Below, one piece after another: positions 15,982-23,440 of a DNA stretch of 38,408 nucleotides (positions within the stretch are counted from its first letter, which is position 1; every line of letters begins with the position of its first letter). The DNA lies in contig QAMK01000014.1 of assembly GCA_003149915.1 (NCBI GenBank), forward strand, positions 1-38,408, given 5' to 3'. The notes beneath the pieces are model-generated. The model was not told the DNA's origin, did not search any database, and worked only from the letters and a program-made list of their open reading frames with translations. A program made the position numbers and the translations under genes. The DNA is from Bacillota bacterium. Its GTDB lineage: Bacteria; Bacillota_I; Bacilli_A; RF39; UBA660.

Positions 15982-16761
15982 TTGAATCAAGATATAACTG
16001 GCTTCCAAAACGAAGCAAACATTGCTACTGCATTGCATCATAAAAAGATGAAAGAATTAAATCCACTCTATCAAACTTTCATAGCGGATTTATTTCAAAA
16101 CATCACACAAGAAGACTTGATAGAATGCCAACAAGATTACAATCAAAAAAAATATGATATTGTCATTACAGTAAACGGAACAAAGAAATACGTCAGTATC
16201 AAAAAAGGTGCAAAAAATTCCGTTCATAAAGAAGGAATCTCGTCTTTTATCCATTTTTTAATAGACAGTCAGGTAACGCAAACAACAATCATAGAATATT
16301 TAAAATATCATTATGCCGATGGAACCACAAATGGAACCGGAAAAGAACGCACCTCTGCCCTAGTCTATAAAGAACAAAATCAAGAAAAAATTGACGTTAT
16401 CAACAAAGAAATCAATCGTCCAGATATTTTAAAAAAAGCAATCGACCGGTTTGTATTATCAGGAATTAACGATGGAAAAACAATCGATGCTATTTTATTG
16501 GGTACTGAAAATGATTTTATTTGGTTAAAAAAAAATGACATCATTGGCGTCATCTTAGCACAACATAATGTAAATTCAACGGCTGTTCACTTTGGTCCTT
16601 TAACAGTACAACCTTTGGATCGATGTCTAAATCATAATCCAAAATATGAAAAAAGTAGATTTTGCGTGCAGATCAAATGGTACAATTTATTTGACAGTAT
16701 CATTTGGCAAATGAATGAAAATATTAAGAAACAAAATATCAACGAAGATGAAAAAGTATAA
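15982..16761 (+). CDS. Unknown protein with a degenerate PD-(D/E)xK-like motif
   Basis: A 259-residue protein starting at TTG; GTGAGGAGGG six bases upstream makes that start convincing. An N-terminal helical part is followed by KKYDIVITVNG, then YVSIKKGAKNSVHKEG. The order Asp, about 15-20 residues, x-S-x-K-K recalls the PD-(D/E)xK nuclease core, with Ser where Asp or Glu is usual. Further patches are YHYADGTTNGTG, DRFVLSG and VQIKWYNLFD. Conservation-like patches of polar residues suggest an enzyme, possibly a restriction-type nuclease. No methyltransferase is adjacent, so a restriction-modification role is not supported. The family is not recognised. Confidence 0.7.
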   Translation: MNQDITGFQNEANIATALHHKKMKELNPLYQTFIADLFQNITQEDLIECQQDYNQKKYDIVITVNGTKKYVSIKKGAKNSVHKEGISSFIHFLIDSQVTQTTIIEYLKYHYADGTTNGTGKERTSALVYKEQNQEKIDVINKEINRPDILKKAIDRFVLSGINDGKTIDAILLGTENDFIWLKKNDIIGVILAQHNVNSTAVHFGPLTVQPLDRCLNHNPKYEKSRFCVQIKWYNLFDSIIWQMNENIKKQNINEDEKV

Positions 16762-16770
16762 AGACGGATG

Positions 16771-16826
16771 TGACAATGTTCCTTTCCTTACGAATCCGTG
16801 CAATCGCCTTCTTGCTCCTGACGTGG
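16771..16826 (+). pseudogene. Inverted, internally deleted partial copy of the tRNA-Gly gene and its promoter
   Basis: TGACAATGTTCCTTT (16771-16785) is the exact reverse complement of 16974-16988, which holds the -35 and spacer of the tRNA-Gly promoter. Further on, GCCTTC-TT-GCTCCTGACGTGG (16806-16826) matches the tRNA anticodon-to-variable region (16895-16916 on the minus strand) except that the three bases CAA are replaced by TT. Both matches are in the same order as in the tRNA gene, with the -10, D-arm and acceptor region missing. It is not a functional tRNA. Confidence 0.65.
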
Positions 16827-16829
16827 CAT

Positions 16830-16858
16830 AAAAAAAATCAATCTATTTCTAGATTGAT
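16830..16858 (-). terminator. Terminator of tRNA-Gly
   Basis: ATCAATCT (16837-16844) and AGATTGAT (16851-16858) form an 8-bp stem; on the minus strand it is followed by about eight T. It lies just downstream of the tRNA 3' end. Confidence 0.85.
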
Positions 16859-16870
16859 CGAATTCATAAA

Positions 16871-16944
16871 TGGAGCAGATGATGGGAATCGGACCCACGT
16901 CAGGAGCTTGGAAGGCTCTTATTCTACCATTAAACTACATCTGC
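16871..16944 (-). tRNA. tRNA-Gly (anticodon TCC)
   Basis: 74 nt including an encoded CCA. The acceptor stem GCAGATG/CATCTGC is perfect, the D-loop keeps GG, and the anticodon loop is CTTCCAA (TCC at 16910-16912). Two oddities are the bottom anticodon-stem pair, which is A-C, and the T-loop, which reads TCCGATT. The T-loop therefore has C at position 55, where almost all tRNAs have U (pseudouridine). Confidence 0.93.
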
Positions 16945-16960
16945 AACAAAGACAATATTA

Positions 16961-16989
16961 ATTATACGCAAAAAAAGGAACATTGTCAA
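16961..16989 (-). promoter_or_regulatory. Consensus sigma-A promoter of tRNA-Gly
   Basis: Minus strand TTGACA (16984-16989), 17 bp, TATAAT (16961-16966): a perfect consensus match, 16 bp before the tRNA. Its -35 and most of the spacer form one arm of the 15-bp inverted repeat with 16771-16785. Confidence 0.9.
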
Positions 16990-17030
16990 CACTTTTATGA
17001 TATAATTTAAGTAAGAATTGGAGGTACAGC

Positions 17031-17735
17031 ATGAAAATACTAATCAGCGACTTTGATTTAAGTCTATACGACAAGGAAACCGATTTTCATAAGACACTTG
17101 CTGCCATCGAAGAATTTCGTAAATCCGGTAACATTTTTATCATTGCGACTGGTAGAAACATCAGCAGTCTTTTAAAAACCATCAGTCCTTACGGTGTCTT
17201 CTACGATTATATTATATGCGGAGATGGCACAAAAATATTCGATCAAAACTTAAGCGAATTATACAGTGAATACATTACTCATAAAAACAGAAGAGACATT
17301 ATCAACGCTTTAAACTCAGCAGATTGTATCGACCGCGTCTACATTGACGACGGCTATAATTTTTATGACGATAACTACGACATGGATGGAACTGCAATCA
17401 TCGCATCTTTCGACCTATCTCAAAGAAAAGAAACAAATGACTTATTAAACGATATCGTTCAAAAATACCCAGATGTATCCGGTTACTTGAGTGCCAAATG
17501 GGTAAACATCATCAATCAAAACACAAACAAAAGCACTGCCATTCAAAAATTAATTTCGTTAAAAGGATGGAATCCAATCGATGTATACACCTTTGGCGAT
17601 GAAATAAACGACTATTTTATGATTAAAGATTACAACGGATATATGAAAGAAAATGGAAATCCAGTCTTAAAACATGTCGCAACCAAGACCTATCCAGATA
17701 TCACCGCATGCATCGAAGACTTGCTAAAAAAATAA
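17031..17735 (+). CDS. HAD-superfamily (Cof-type) phosphatase, second copy
   Basis: A 234-residue protein. Motif I is DFDLSLYD (Asp7 and Asp9 kept; the usual G-T after them is L-S). Motif II is ATGRN, the Lys of motif III lies in NTNKST, and motif IV is GDEINDYFM. Architecture and length equal the HAD protein at 9159-9863, but sequence identity is low, so they are old paralogues. The substrate is unknown. The ATG follows TTGGAGGT. TATAAT at 17001-17006 is the likely -10, divergent from the tRNA-Gly promoter. Confidence 0.85.
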   Translation: MKILISDFDLSLYDKETDFHKTLAAIEEFRKSGNIFIIATGRNISSLLKTISPYGVFYDYIICGDGTKIFDQNLSELYSEYITHKNRRDIINALNSADCIDRVYIDDGYNFYDDNYDMDGTAIIASFDLSQRKETNDLLNDIVQKYPDVSGYLSAKWVNIINQNTNKSTAIQKLISLKGWNPIDVYTFGDEINDYFMIKDYNGYMKENGNPVLKHVATKTYPDITACIEDLLKK

Positions 17736-17765
17736 TCATATGCATCACGCATATGATTATTTTTA
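17732..17765. terminator. Bidirectional terminator between the HAD gene and tex
   Basis: ATAATCATATGC (17732-17743) and GCATATGATTAT (17749-17760) form a 12-bp stem with a 5-nt loop. There are T runs on both strands, and the stop codons of both convergent genes touch the structure. Confidence 0.9.
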
Positions 17766-19913
17766 TGCCTCTGGAATCAAACTCAAAGAAAGTTTTTGTT
17801 TCTTTAAATCGATACCGATTACATAGCAATCAACAATATCTCCTACACTTAAAATATCGGATGGATGTTTAATATAACTCTTCGAAATCTTAGAAATATG
17901 AACCAATCCATCATCGTGCAATCCGACATCGATAAATGCTCCAAAATCGACGACATTGCGAACTGTTCCTTGCAACTTCTCTCCAACATGCAAATCTTCC
18001 AAATGTAAAATATCAGCACGTAACAACGGCTTTGGCATATCATCACGAGGATCTCGATTCGGTTCTAAAAATGCCTTAATGATATCTTCCAACGTATAAC
18101 GGTCAATACCAAGCTTTTCCATATATGAATTATAGTCAAAATCTTTCAATGCATTTTTTAATGCATCCGTTCCAATGTCATTAGCAGAAAAACCAAGTTC
18201 TTTTAAAATACTTTCTGCCTGTTTATAATTATCCGGATGGATAGAAGTTCTGTCTAACGGATGATCTCCACCTTCAATTCGTAAAAATCCAATGGCTTGT
18301 TCGTAAACTTTCGGAGTAATCCCCTTCACTTTCTTTACTTCATCACGGTTCAAAAATTTTCCAAACTGATCCCGATATGCCAAAATAGCATCGATTGCTT
18401 TCTTAGTAAGTCCAGATACATACTTTAACAAAGAAGATGAGGCAGTATTGATGTTGACGCCAACGCGATTGACCGTCTTTGTTACAACGAAATCCAACGA
18501 CTCGTCCAATCTCTTTTGCTGTACATCATGTTGATAAAGTCCAACGCCAATGCTCTTCGGATCAATTTTAACAAGTTCTGATAACGCATCTTGAAGTCTT
18601 CTACCGATACTGATAGCACTTCTTTTTTCAACTGTCAAATCTGGGAACTCAGAAATTGCCAAAGGACTAGCCGAATAAACACTAGCACCAGCTTCTGAAA
18701 CGATAATGTACTCTACCTTTCTCTTCGCTTCCTTGATGCAAGCAGCAACAAACGCTTCAGACTCTCTAGAAGCCGTACCATTTCCAATCGCAATAACATC
18801 TACTTGATAACGGTCAATCAAATCGAGCAATACTTTCTTTGATCCTTCAAAATCATTATGAGGTTCCGTAGGATAAATGACTGCAATATCCAAAACTTTT
18901 CCTGTTCCATCTAAAACAGCCAATTTACAACCGGTACGGAATGCCGGATCAAATCCCATGACAACTTTCTCCTTCATTGGTGGAGTTAAAAGCAAATGCT
19001 CCACATTATGAGAAAAGTTCTGAATTGCATCCTCTTCTCCCACTTCTTTCAAATCCGCCCGAATTTCTCGTTCAACAGAAGGATAAATTAATCGTTTCAA
19101 ACTGTCTTTAATCGCATCTTTAATCTCATCTACAACAAACGATTTCGGATTTTTAATAATCTTTCGCTCCAAATAAGACGTAATATCTTCCTGATTCACA
19201 TCCAAAGAAACAGATAAAACACCCTCTTTTTCACCACGGTTGACAGCCAAAACACGATGCGGTTTCATACGAGATACCTTTTCAGAGTAGTCATAATACA
19301 TCTCGTAAACACCTTTTTCATCCTCCGCATTTTTCTTCTTTTTAGAAATCAAAACGCCATTGTGATAAACATAATCACGAATTGCTTTCCGATGCTTGGC
19401 ATCATCGCTAATTCGTTCCGCAATAATGTATTTAGCGCCTTGAACAGCATCTGCAACAGTTTTTACTTGTTCCGTCAAAAAATTTTGACAAATGCTATCT
19501 AACGTTCCAAAATCAGGAAATTTCATAAAAATATCAGCAAGTGGCTCTAGTCCATTTTTAATAGCCTCGGTCGCTTTTGTCTTTTTCTTTTCTTTATATG
19601 GGCGATATAAGTCCTCTACTTCTACTAATTTGCTTGCATTTAAAATTTCGTTTTTTAATTCTTCCGTCAAAAGACCTTTTTCATCAATTAGACGAATAAC
19701 ATCTTCTTTTCTTTTCAATAAATTTACCTGATACTCGTAAACTTCGTTAATTTTACGAATTTCTTCTTCATCCAAAGCACCAGTTGCTTCTTTTCGATAT
19801 CTGGCAATAAACGGAATCGTATTTCCTTCGCTCAGAAGAGTCAAAACCACTTCTACTTGATGTTTCTTAACACCTAAGTCATTTGCTATTTCTGTAATAA
19901 TTTGATCGTTCAT
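17763..19913 (-). CDS. tex: Tex, S1-domain RNA-binding transcription accessory protein
   Basis: About 716 residues, the usual Tex length. The N-terminal helical part carries GNTIPFIARYRKEATGALDE. The YqgF-like RNase H fold follows with VVMGFDPAFRTGCKLAVLDG and IAIGNGTASRESE. The helix-hairpin-helix part carries SSSLLKYVSGL. A C-terminal S1 domain reads GTVRNVVDFGAFIDVG, with DDGLVHISKIS. Tex binds RNA and rescues or modulates transcription. The ATG at 19913 is used because GAAGGTGAG lies directly upstream; the GTG at 19922 is part of that ribosome site. It is a single gene between two terminators. Confidence 0.95.
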   Translation of the reverse strand: MNDQIITEIANDLGVKKHQVEVVLTLLSEGNTIPFIARYRKEATGALDEEEIRKINEVYEYQVNLLKRKEDVIRLIDEKGLLTEELKNEILNASKLVEVEDLYRPYKEKKKTKATEAIKNGLEPLADIFMKFPDFGTLDSICQNFLTEQVKTVADAVQGAKYIIAERISDDAKHRKAIRDYVYHNGVLISKKKKNAEDEKGVYEMYYDYSEKVSRMKPHRVLAVNRGEKEGVLSVSLDVNQEDITSYLERKIIKNPKSFVVDEIKDAIKDSLKRLIYPSVEREIRADLKEVGEEDAIQNFSHNVEHLLLTPPMKEKVVMGFDPAFRTGCKLAVLDGTGKVLDIAVIYPTEPHNDFEGSKKVLLDLIDRYQVDVIAIGNGTASRESEAFVAACIKEAKRKVEYIIVSEAGASVYSASPLAISEFPDLTVEKRSAISIGRRLQDALSELVKIDPKSIGVGLYQHDVQQKRLDESLDFVVTKTVNRVGVNINTASSSLLKYVSGLTKKAIDAILAYRDQFGKFLNRDEVKKVKGITPKVYEQAIGFLRIEGGDHPLDRTSIHPDNYKQAESILKELGFSANDIGTDALKNALKDFDYNSYMEKLGIDRYTLEDIIKAFLEPNRDPRDDMPKPLLRADILHLEDLHVGEKLQGTVRNVVDFGAFIDVGLHDDGLVHISKISKSYIKHPSDILSVGDIVDCYVIGIDLKKQKLSLSLIPEA

Positions 19914-20004
19914 TTTTCTCACCTTCGCACTTCTATTCTAACCTAGCACATCTATTTTAGCAAAGTTTAGCACATATTAGAATACAATTGACAGAACTTT
20001 GACA

Positions 20005-20026
20005 AAAGAAAAAAGGCCGAAGCCTT
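20005..20026 (-). terminator. Terminator of the perR-hydrogenase-rubrerythrin operon
   Basis: On the minus strand, AAGGC and GCCTT enclose a TTCG tetraloop, followed by a T run, right after the rubrerythrin stop. Confidence 0.88.
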
Positions 20027-20030
20027 CTTT

Positions 20031-20573
20031 TTACATATAGTTATCTGCTTTTACTTCTTGGAAGCTTCTTGGATGCTTGCAAACTGGGCATACTTCTAAA
20101 GCGTCTTTACCAATGTAAACGTGTCCACAGTTACGGCAAATCCAAATCTTGTCTCCATCTTTGTGGAATACACGATCATCTTTTACATTTTGAAGTAATC
20201 TTAAATATCTTTCTTCATGTTCTTTTTCGATTTTTGCAACTGCATCGAATAAATATGCAAGTTCTGCAAATCCTTCTTCTTTAGCTGTTTCAGCAAATTC
20301 CTTGTACATTTCTGTCCATTCATAGTTTTCACCTTTAGCAGCATCTTCTAGGTTTGTTGCAGTATCAGGAATATCTCCACCATGTAAGTATTTAAACCAT
20401 AGTTTTGCATGTTCTTTTTCGTTATTTGCAGTTTCTTCAAAAATTGCTGCAATCTGCTCATAACCATCTTTCTTAGCCTTAGAAGCATAGTAAGTATACT
20501 TGTTTCTTGCTTGACTTTCTCCTGCAAAAGCAGTCATTAAATTTTGTTCTGTTTTACTACCTTTTAATTCCAT
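20031..20573 (-). CDS. rbr: Rubrerythrin
   Basis: A 180-residue protein. A ferritin-like diiron domain carries [24 protein letters not shown], and later [11 protein letters not shown], giving the Glu/His ligands. The C-terminal rubredoxin domain has CRNCG and CPVCKHP around one iron. Rubrerythrin reduces hydrogen peroxide to water in anaerobes, taking electrons through rubredoxin. It lies 42 bp after the hydrogenase gene on the same strand, with AGGAG before its ATG and the operon terminator after its stop. It is therefore the likely last gene of the perR operon and the probable electron acceptor of the rubredoxin-bearing hydrogenase; that electron route is inference. Confidence 0.96.
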   Translation of the reverse strand: MELKGSKTEQNLMTAFAGESQARNKYTYYASKAKKDGYEQIAAIFEETANNEKEHAKLWFKYLHGGDIPDTATNLEDAAKGENYEWTEMYKEFAETAKEEGFAELAYLFDAVAKIEKEHEERYLRLLQNVKDDRVFHKDGDKIWICRNCGHVYIGKDALEVCPVCKHPRSFQEVKADNYM

Positions 20574-20615
20574 TTTAAATTCTCCTTCTTTCTTATTTTT
20601 ATATTAAAGAGAGTT

Positions 20616-22283
20616 CTACTCTCCTAATATCTCATGTCGGTCGGTAAACGTCGTATGTAATAATTCTTCTGATGTCTCACTCAGTGGAGCACCCAAAAAT
20701 TCATCATATAGACGTTTGATATCTGGGTTTTGATAAGACGCACGTTTCGTATCTTTCACATCCGCTTCATAAAGTCCAGTAATACGACTCTGTTTTGCCT
20801 TATCAGCATCCGCTAAATTGATCAATGGTTGACCACCACCGCCAATACAGCCACCATGACAGTTCATTACTTCGATAAAATCATACTGTAACGTTCCCTT
20901 TTCCCGTAATTCATCCAAATATGGTTTTAAATTCGTAAGACCATGAACGACCAATACATTCAATTTTATCTTACCCATATCGACGGTTGCTTCTTTTACG
21001 AAGTTCATACCACGAACAGGATTAAATCCCAAGAAACGCAAATCCGGATCTTTTCCATTTAAGAAGTAATAAGCTGTCCGCAAAGCAGACTCCATCACAC
21101 CACCAGTGTTACCGAAAATTAAGCCGCCACCACTGCCTTGTCCTTGCATAGAATCGAACTCACTACTTTGAATCGTCTTAAAGTCGACTCCTTTTTCCCG
21201 TAGCATAATACCAAGTTCAGATGTTGTCAAGACATAATCGGTATCTCGCATCTCATCATCATGCCAGAACTTAGCGGAAGCATTCATCTCTGGCCGGCGA
21301 ATCTCCGCTTTCTTAGCTGTACAAGGCGTAATCGAAACGGTAACAATCTTCTTTGGATCAAGTCCCATTTTCTTCGCATAATACGTCTTGATAATAGCCG
21401 CCTGCATCGAAATTGGACTTTTACAAGAAGAAAGATGATCTTTCAAATCCGGATAATAAATTTCCATATATTTTACCCAGGCTGGACAGCATGAAGTGAA
21501 CATCGGCATTTTTTCTTTTTGATTGATGCGACGAATCAATTCAGACGCTTCTTCCATAATCGTCAAATCGGCTCCGAACGTAACATCTAAAACGTAGTCA
21601 AACCCTAAACTACGAAGTGCTGCCACCATCTTTCCTTCTACGAAAGTACCAGCTGGCATACCGAATTCTTCTCCTAATGCGACGCGAACAGCCGGTGCCG
21701 TAAAGGCAATGACAACTTTTTCTGGATCATCAATAAGTTTAAAAACTTTCTGATAATTATATTTGGGAACCAATGCTCCAACCGGACAATTTAAAATACA
21801 TTGACCACACTCGATACAGACAGGAGCCAAGGATTTTGCACCATCATAATGGATTCCAACAATGTTCTCACAAGTTGTTTTACACTTTCCACAATTCGTA
21901 CATTTATCCAAAATCATTGCGATTCCCATATTGTTTGGATCGACATCGATTTTTCGATTGACAGTTTCGTATTTCATCTCGGCTTCCACCATAATTTCTT
22001 CATAAGGAACCGCTTCAAACATATCCTTTGGTACCCCACAAAGTGGACATTTCCAATCATCTGGGAGTGATTCAAATGGAACAGCCTCTTTAGCATCATC
22101 GTAAATATATCCACACACTTTACAACGATATCTCTTTTTACGAACAACATAAGTATCATCAGTTGGATTAACCATTACAGGTTCTAACATACTCTTTGGT
22201 GCTCCACAAGATGGACAAATCTCCACCTCCCGAACATCATCTTGAACAAATGTCTTTCCACAAATTTTACACTGATATTTCAT
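20616..22283 (-). CDS. [FeFe] hydrogenase fused to two N-terminal rubredoxin-type domains
   Basis: A 555-residue protein. Residues 1-35 are a short rubredoxin-like knuckle (C5xxC8, C23xxC26). About 52-90 is a full rubredoxin ([12 protein letters not shown], then [11 protein letters not shown]). A 2[4Fe-4S] ferredoxin domain follows ([23 protein letters not shown]). The H-cluster domain has TSCCPAW (L1), TPCTAKKAE (L2, Thr where Met is usual) and [14 protein letters not shown] (L3). A small-subunit-like tail ends it. All cluster Cys are present. The fusion gives a built-in path from the H-cluster to rubredoxin acceptors. The start overlaps the end of perR by 17 bp with AAGGAGG upstream, so the two are coupled. 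Maturases HydEFG are not in the window. Confidence 0.93.
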   Translation of the reverse strand: MKYQCKICGKTFVQDDVREVEICPSCGAPKSMLEPVMVNPTDDTYVVRKKRYRCKVCGYIYDDAKEAVPFESLPDDWKCPLCGVPKDMFEAVPYEEIMVEAEMKYETVNRKIDVDPNNMGIAMILDKCTNCGKCKTTCENIVGIHYDGAKSLAPVCIECGQCILNCPVGALVPKYNYQKVFKLIDDPEKVVIAFTAPAVRVALGEEFGMPAGTFVEGKMVAALRSLGFDYVLDVTFGADLTIMEEASELIRRINQKEKMPMFTSCCPAWVKYMEIYYPDLKDHLSSCKSPISMQAAIIKTYYAKKMGLDPKKIVTVSITPCTAKKAEIRRPEMNASAKFWHDDEMRDTDYVLTTSELGIMLREKGVDFKTIQSSEFDSMQGQGSGGGLIFGNTGGVMESALRTAYYFLNGKDPDLRFLGFNPVRGMNFVKEATVDMGKIKLNVLVVHGLTNLKPYLDELREKGTLQYDFIEVMNCHGGCIGGGGQPLINLADADKAKQSRITGLYEADVKDTKRASYQNPDIKRLYDEFLGAPLSETSEELLHTTFTDRHEILGE

Positions 22284-22665
22284 TGTTATCCTCCTTCAAA
22301 CATTTTTCACAAAGCCCATGCGCTGTAATATTGGAATCCAGCACAAGATGAGGCATGAATTGAAACAAACGTTTTTGCTCTTTCGTTTCTACGACAACAT
22401 CATAAATCTGATGACAACGATTACAAACAAAATGAGCATGAAAAGAAGTATTCCAATCGTAATGATCCTCGCCATCGATTGTCGCAACACATCTAATTTT
22501 ACAATCAGAAAGTAAACGATGGAGTTGTCGATATACAGTTGCTTGACCAATCGACGAATCAACTTGTTTCACCATCTGACAAACTTCTCTAGCAGTCGGA
22601 TGACTTTTAGTTTTCATCATAATATCAGTAATAATATCTTTCTGTCTCGTATTTCGTTCCTTCAT
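22267..22665 (-). CDS. perR: PerR-type Fur-family peroxide regulator
   Basis: A 132-residue Fur-family repressor. The winged helix includes [15 protein letters not shown]. All five regulatory metal ligands of Bacillus PerR have counterparts: His in SHPTA, Asp in HYDW, the two His of HAHF, and Asp in IYDVV. The last is Asp, which marks PerR, rather than the Glu of Fur. Two structural zinc pairs are VCNRC and LCEKC. Metal-catalysed His oxidation by peroxide would release it from DNA. It heads the operon with the hydrogenase and rubrerythrin and has a 7-1-7 operator at its own promoter, so autoregulation is likely. A ferric-uptake or zinc role is possible but less consistent. Confidence 0.87.
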   Translation of the reverse strand: MKERNTRQKDIITDIMMKTKSHPTAREVCQMVKQVDSSIGQATVYRQLHRLLSDCKIRCVATIDGEDHYDWNTSFHAHFVCNRCHQIYDVVVETKEQKRLFQFMPHLVLDSNITAHGLCEKCLKEDNNEISV

Positions 22666-22680
22666 ATTCTTTTTCCTTAT

Positions 22681-22723
22681 TGATAACCGTTATCATTATA
22701 TAATATTTTCTAAAATTTATCAA
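22681..22723 (-). promoter_or_regulatory. Promoter and PerR/Fur-type operator of the perR operon
   Basis: Minus strand TTGATA (22718-22723), 17 bp, TATAAT (22695-22700). Overlapping the last base of the -10 and the expected start site is TGATAAC-C-GTTATCA (22681-22695), a perfect 7-1-7 palindrome that differs from the Fur/PerR consensus TGATAATnATTATCA by one base per half. Binding here would block initiation. The -35 is only 3 bp from the gene that ends at 22727. Confidence 0.8.
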
Positions 22724-22726
22724 GTA

Positions 22727-23326
22727 TCAAAATCGCTTGACTTTATATTCCTTGTCAACAAATGCAAAGTACAACAAGCTATTCTTCTTCAAAGCCTTTA
22801 AATTCTCTTCTTCTGTTTTAAAGAAATTGTAATTAGCAATCACTTTCTGAGCTGGTGTAAAAAAATACTTAGCAATCTTAATATCGTTTAAACGAAAAAC
22901 TTTCTTCTTCTTTTTAATATAGTGACAAAAGAAGATTTTACATGCCAAACTCTTAATGGTACACCCATGATCTCCCAAATATTCACAAGTACCACAGCAT
23001 CCATTGATGATAGCCTTTTCTTTTCCGGCTCTTTGACAAGCACATTTTCCATCTTGAAACTCACAGAAATTCAAGTTCACATAATTTCGATCGATGTAAT
23101 CGCAGGTCTCTTCAAATACATAACGCAATCGCTCATCTTTATCTTTCAAATTAAAAGCATGCTCGATACTTTCTAACTCTCTTTTAAAAACAGAATTGAT
23201 CTTTGGTGAAATAGAAAGATGCATCGTCTTGCGATTCAAAAATCGTTTCCAAAAGGGCAACTTCCGATAAAATGAAGAAATATCCTGACTATTTTGAATA
23301 TGAATCTCGATTGTATTGTTCTTCAT
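22727..23326 (-). CDS. Cysteine-rich protein of unknown function
   Basis: About 200 residues from the ATG at 23326, which follows GGTGAG; a longer frame to 23458 would overlap the divergent sirtuin gene and lacks a good start. The centre is a dense Cys cluster: FCEFQDGKCACQ, NGCCGTCEYLG, GCTIKSLACKIFFC. Ten Cys in about 50 residues suggest an iron-sulphur or zinc site, similar in style to YkgJ-type cluster proteins, but I cannot name the family. The N- and C-terminal parts are Lys-rich and helical. It lies directly upstream of the perR promoter on the same strand, so read-through from it could reach perR. Confidence 0.72.
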   Translation of the reverse strand: MKNNTIEIHIQNSQDISSFYRKLPFWKRFLNRKTMHLSISPKINSVFKRELESIEHAFNLKDKDERLRYVFEETCDYIDRNYVNLNFCEFQDGKCACQRAGKEKAIINGCCGTCEYLGDHGCTIKSLACKIFFCHYIKKKKKVFRLNDIKIAKYFFTPAQKVIANYNFFKTEEENLKALKKNSLLYFAFVDKEYKVKRF

Positions 23327-23440
23327 ACTACTCACCAAACATATTATATCAAAATTTTTGTATAAAAACATCCAAAACACATAAAAAATAAGATACGAGT
23401 CTCTAGAAAAATGATATGATAAAGAAAAGGATGTGATAAA

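Noticed and set aside
15982..16761. Restriction-modification system
   Set aside because: Only a degenerate nuclease-like motif is seen and no methyltransferase or specificity gene is adjacent.
16770..16961. Plus-strand 63-residue frame containing ADDGNRTHVRSLEGS
   Set aside because: It is the antisense translation of the tRNA-Gly gene, a well-known false protein; the tRNA structure explains it.
22681..22695. Zur operator for the regulator gene
   Set aside because: The half-site TGATAAC is closer to Fur/PerR (TGATAAT) than to the Zur pattern, and the regulator carries the PerR-type Asp.
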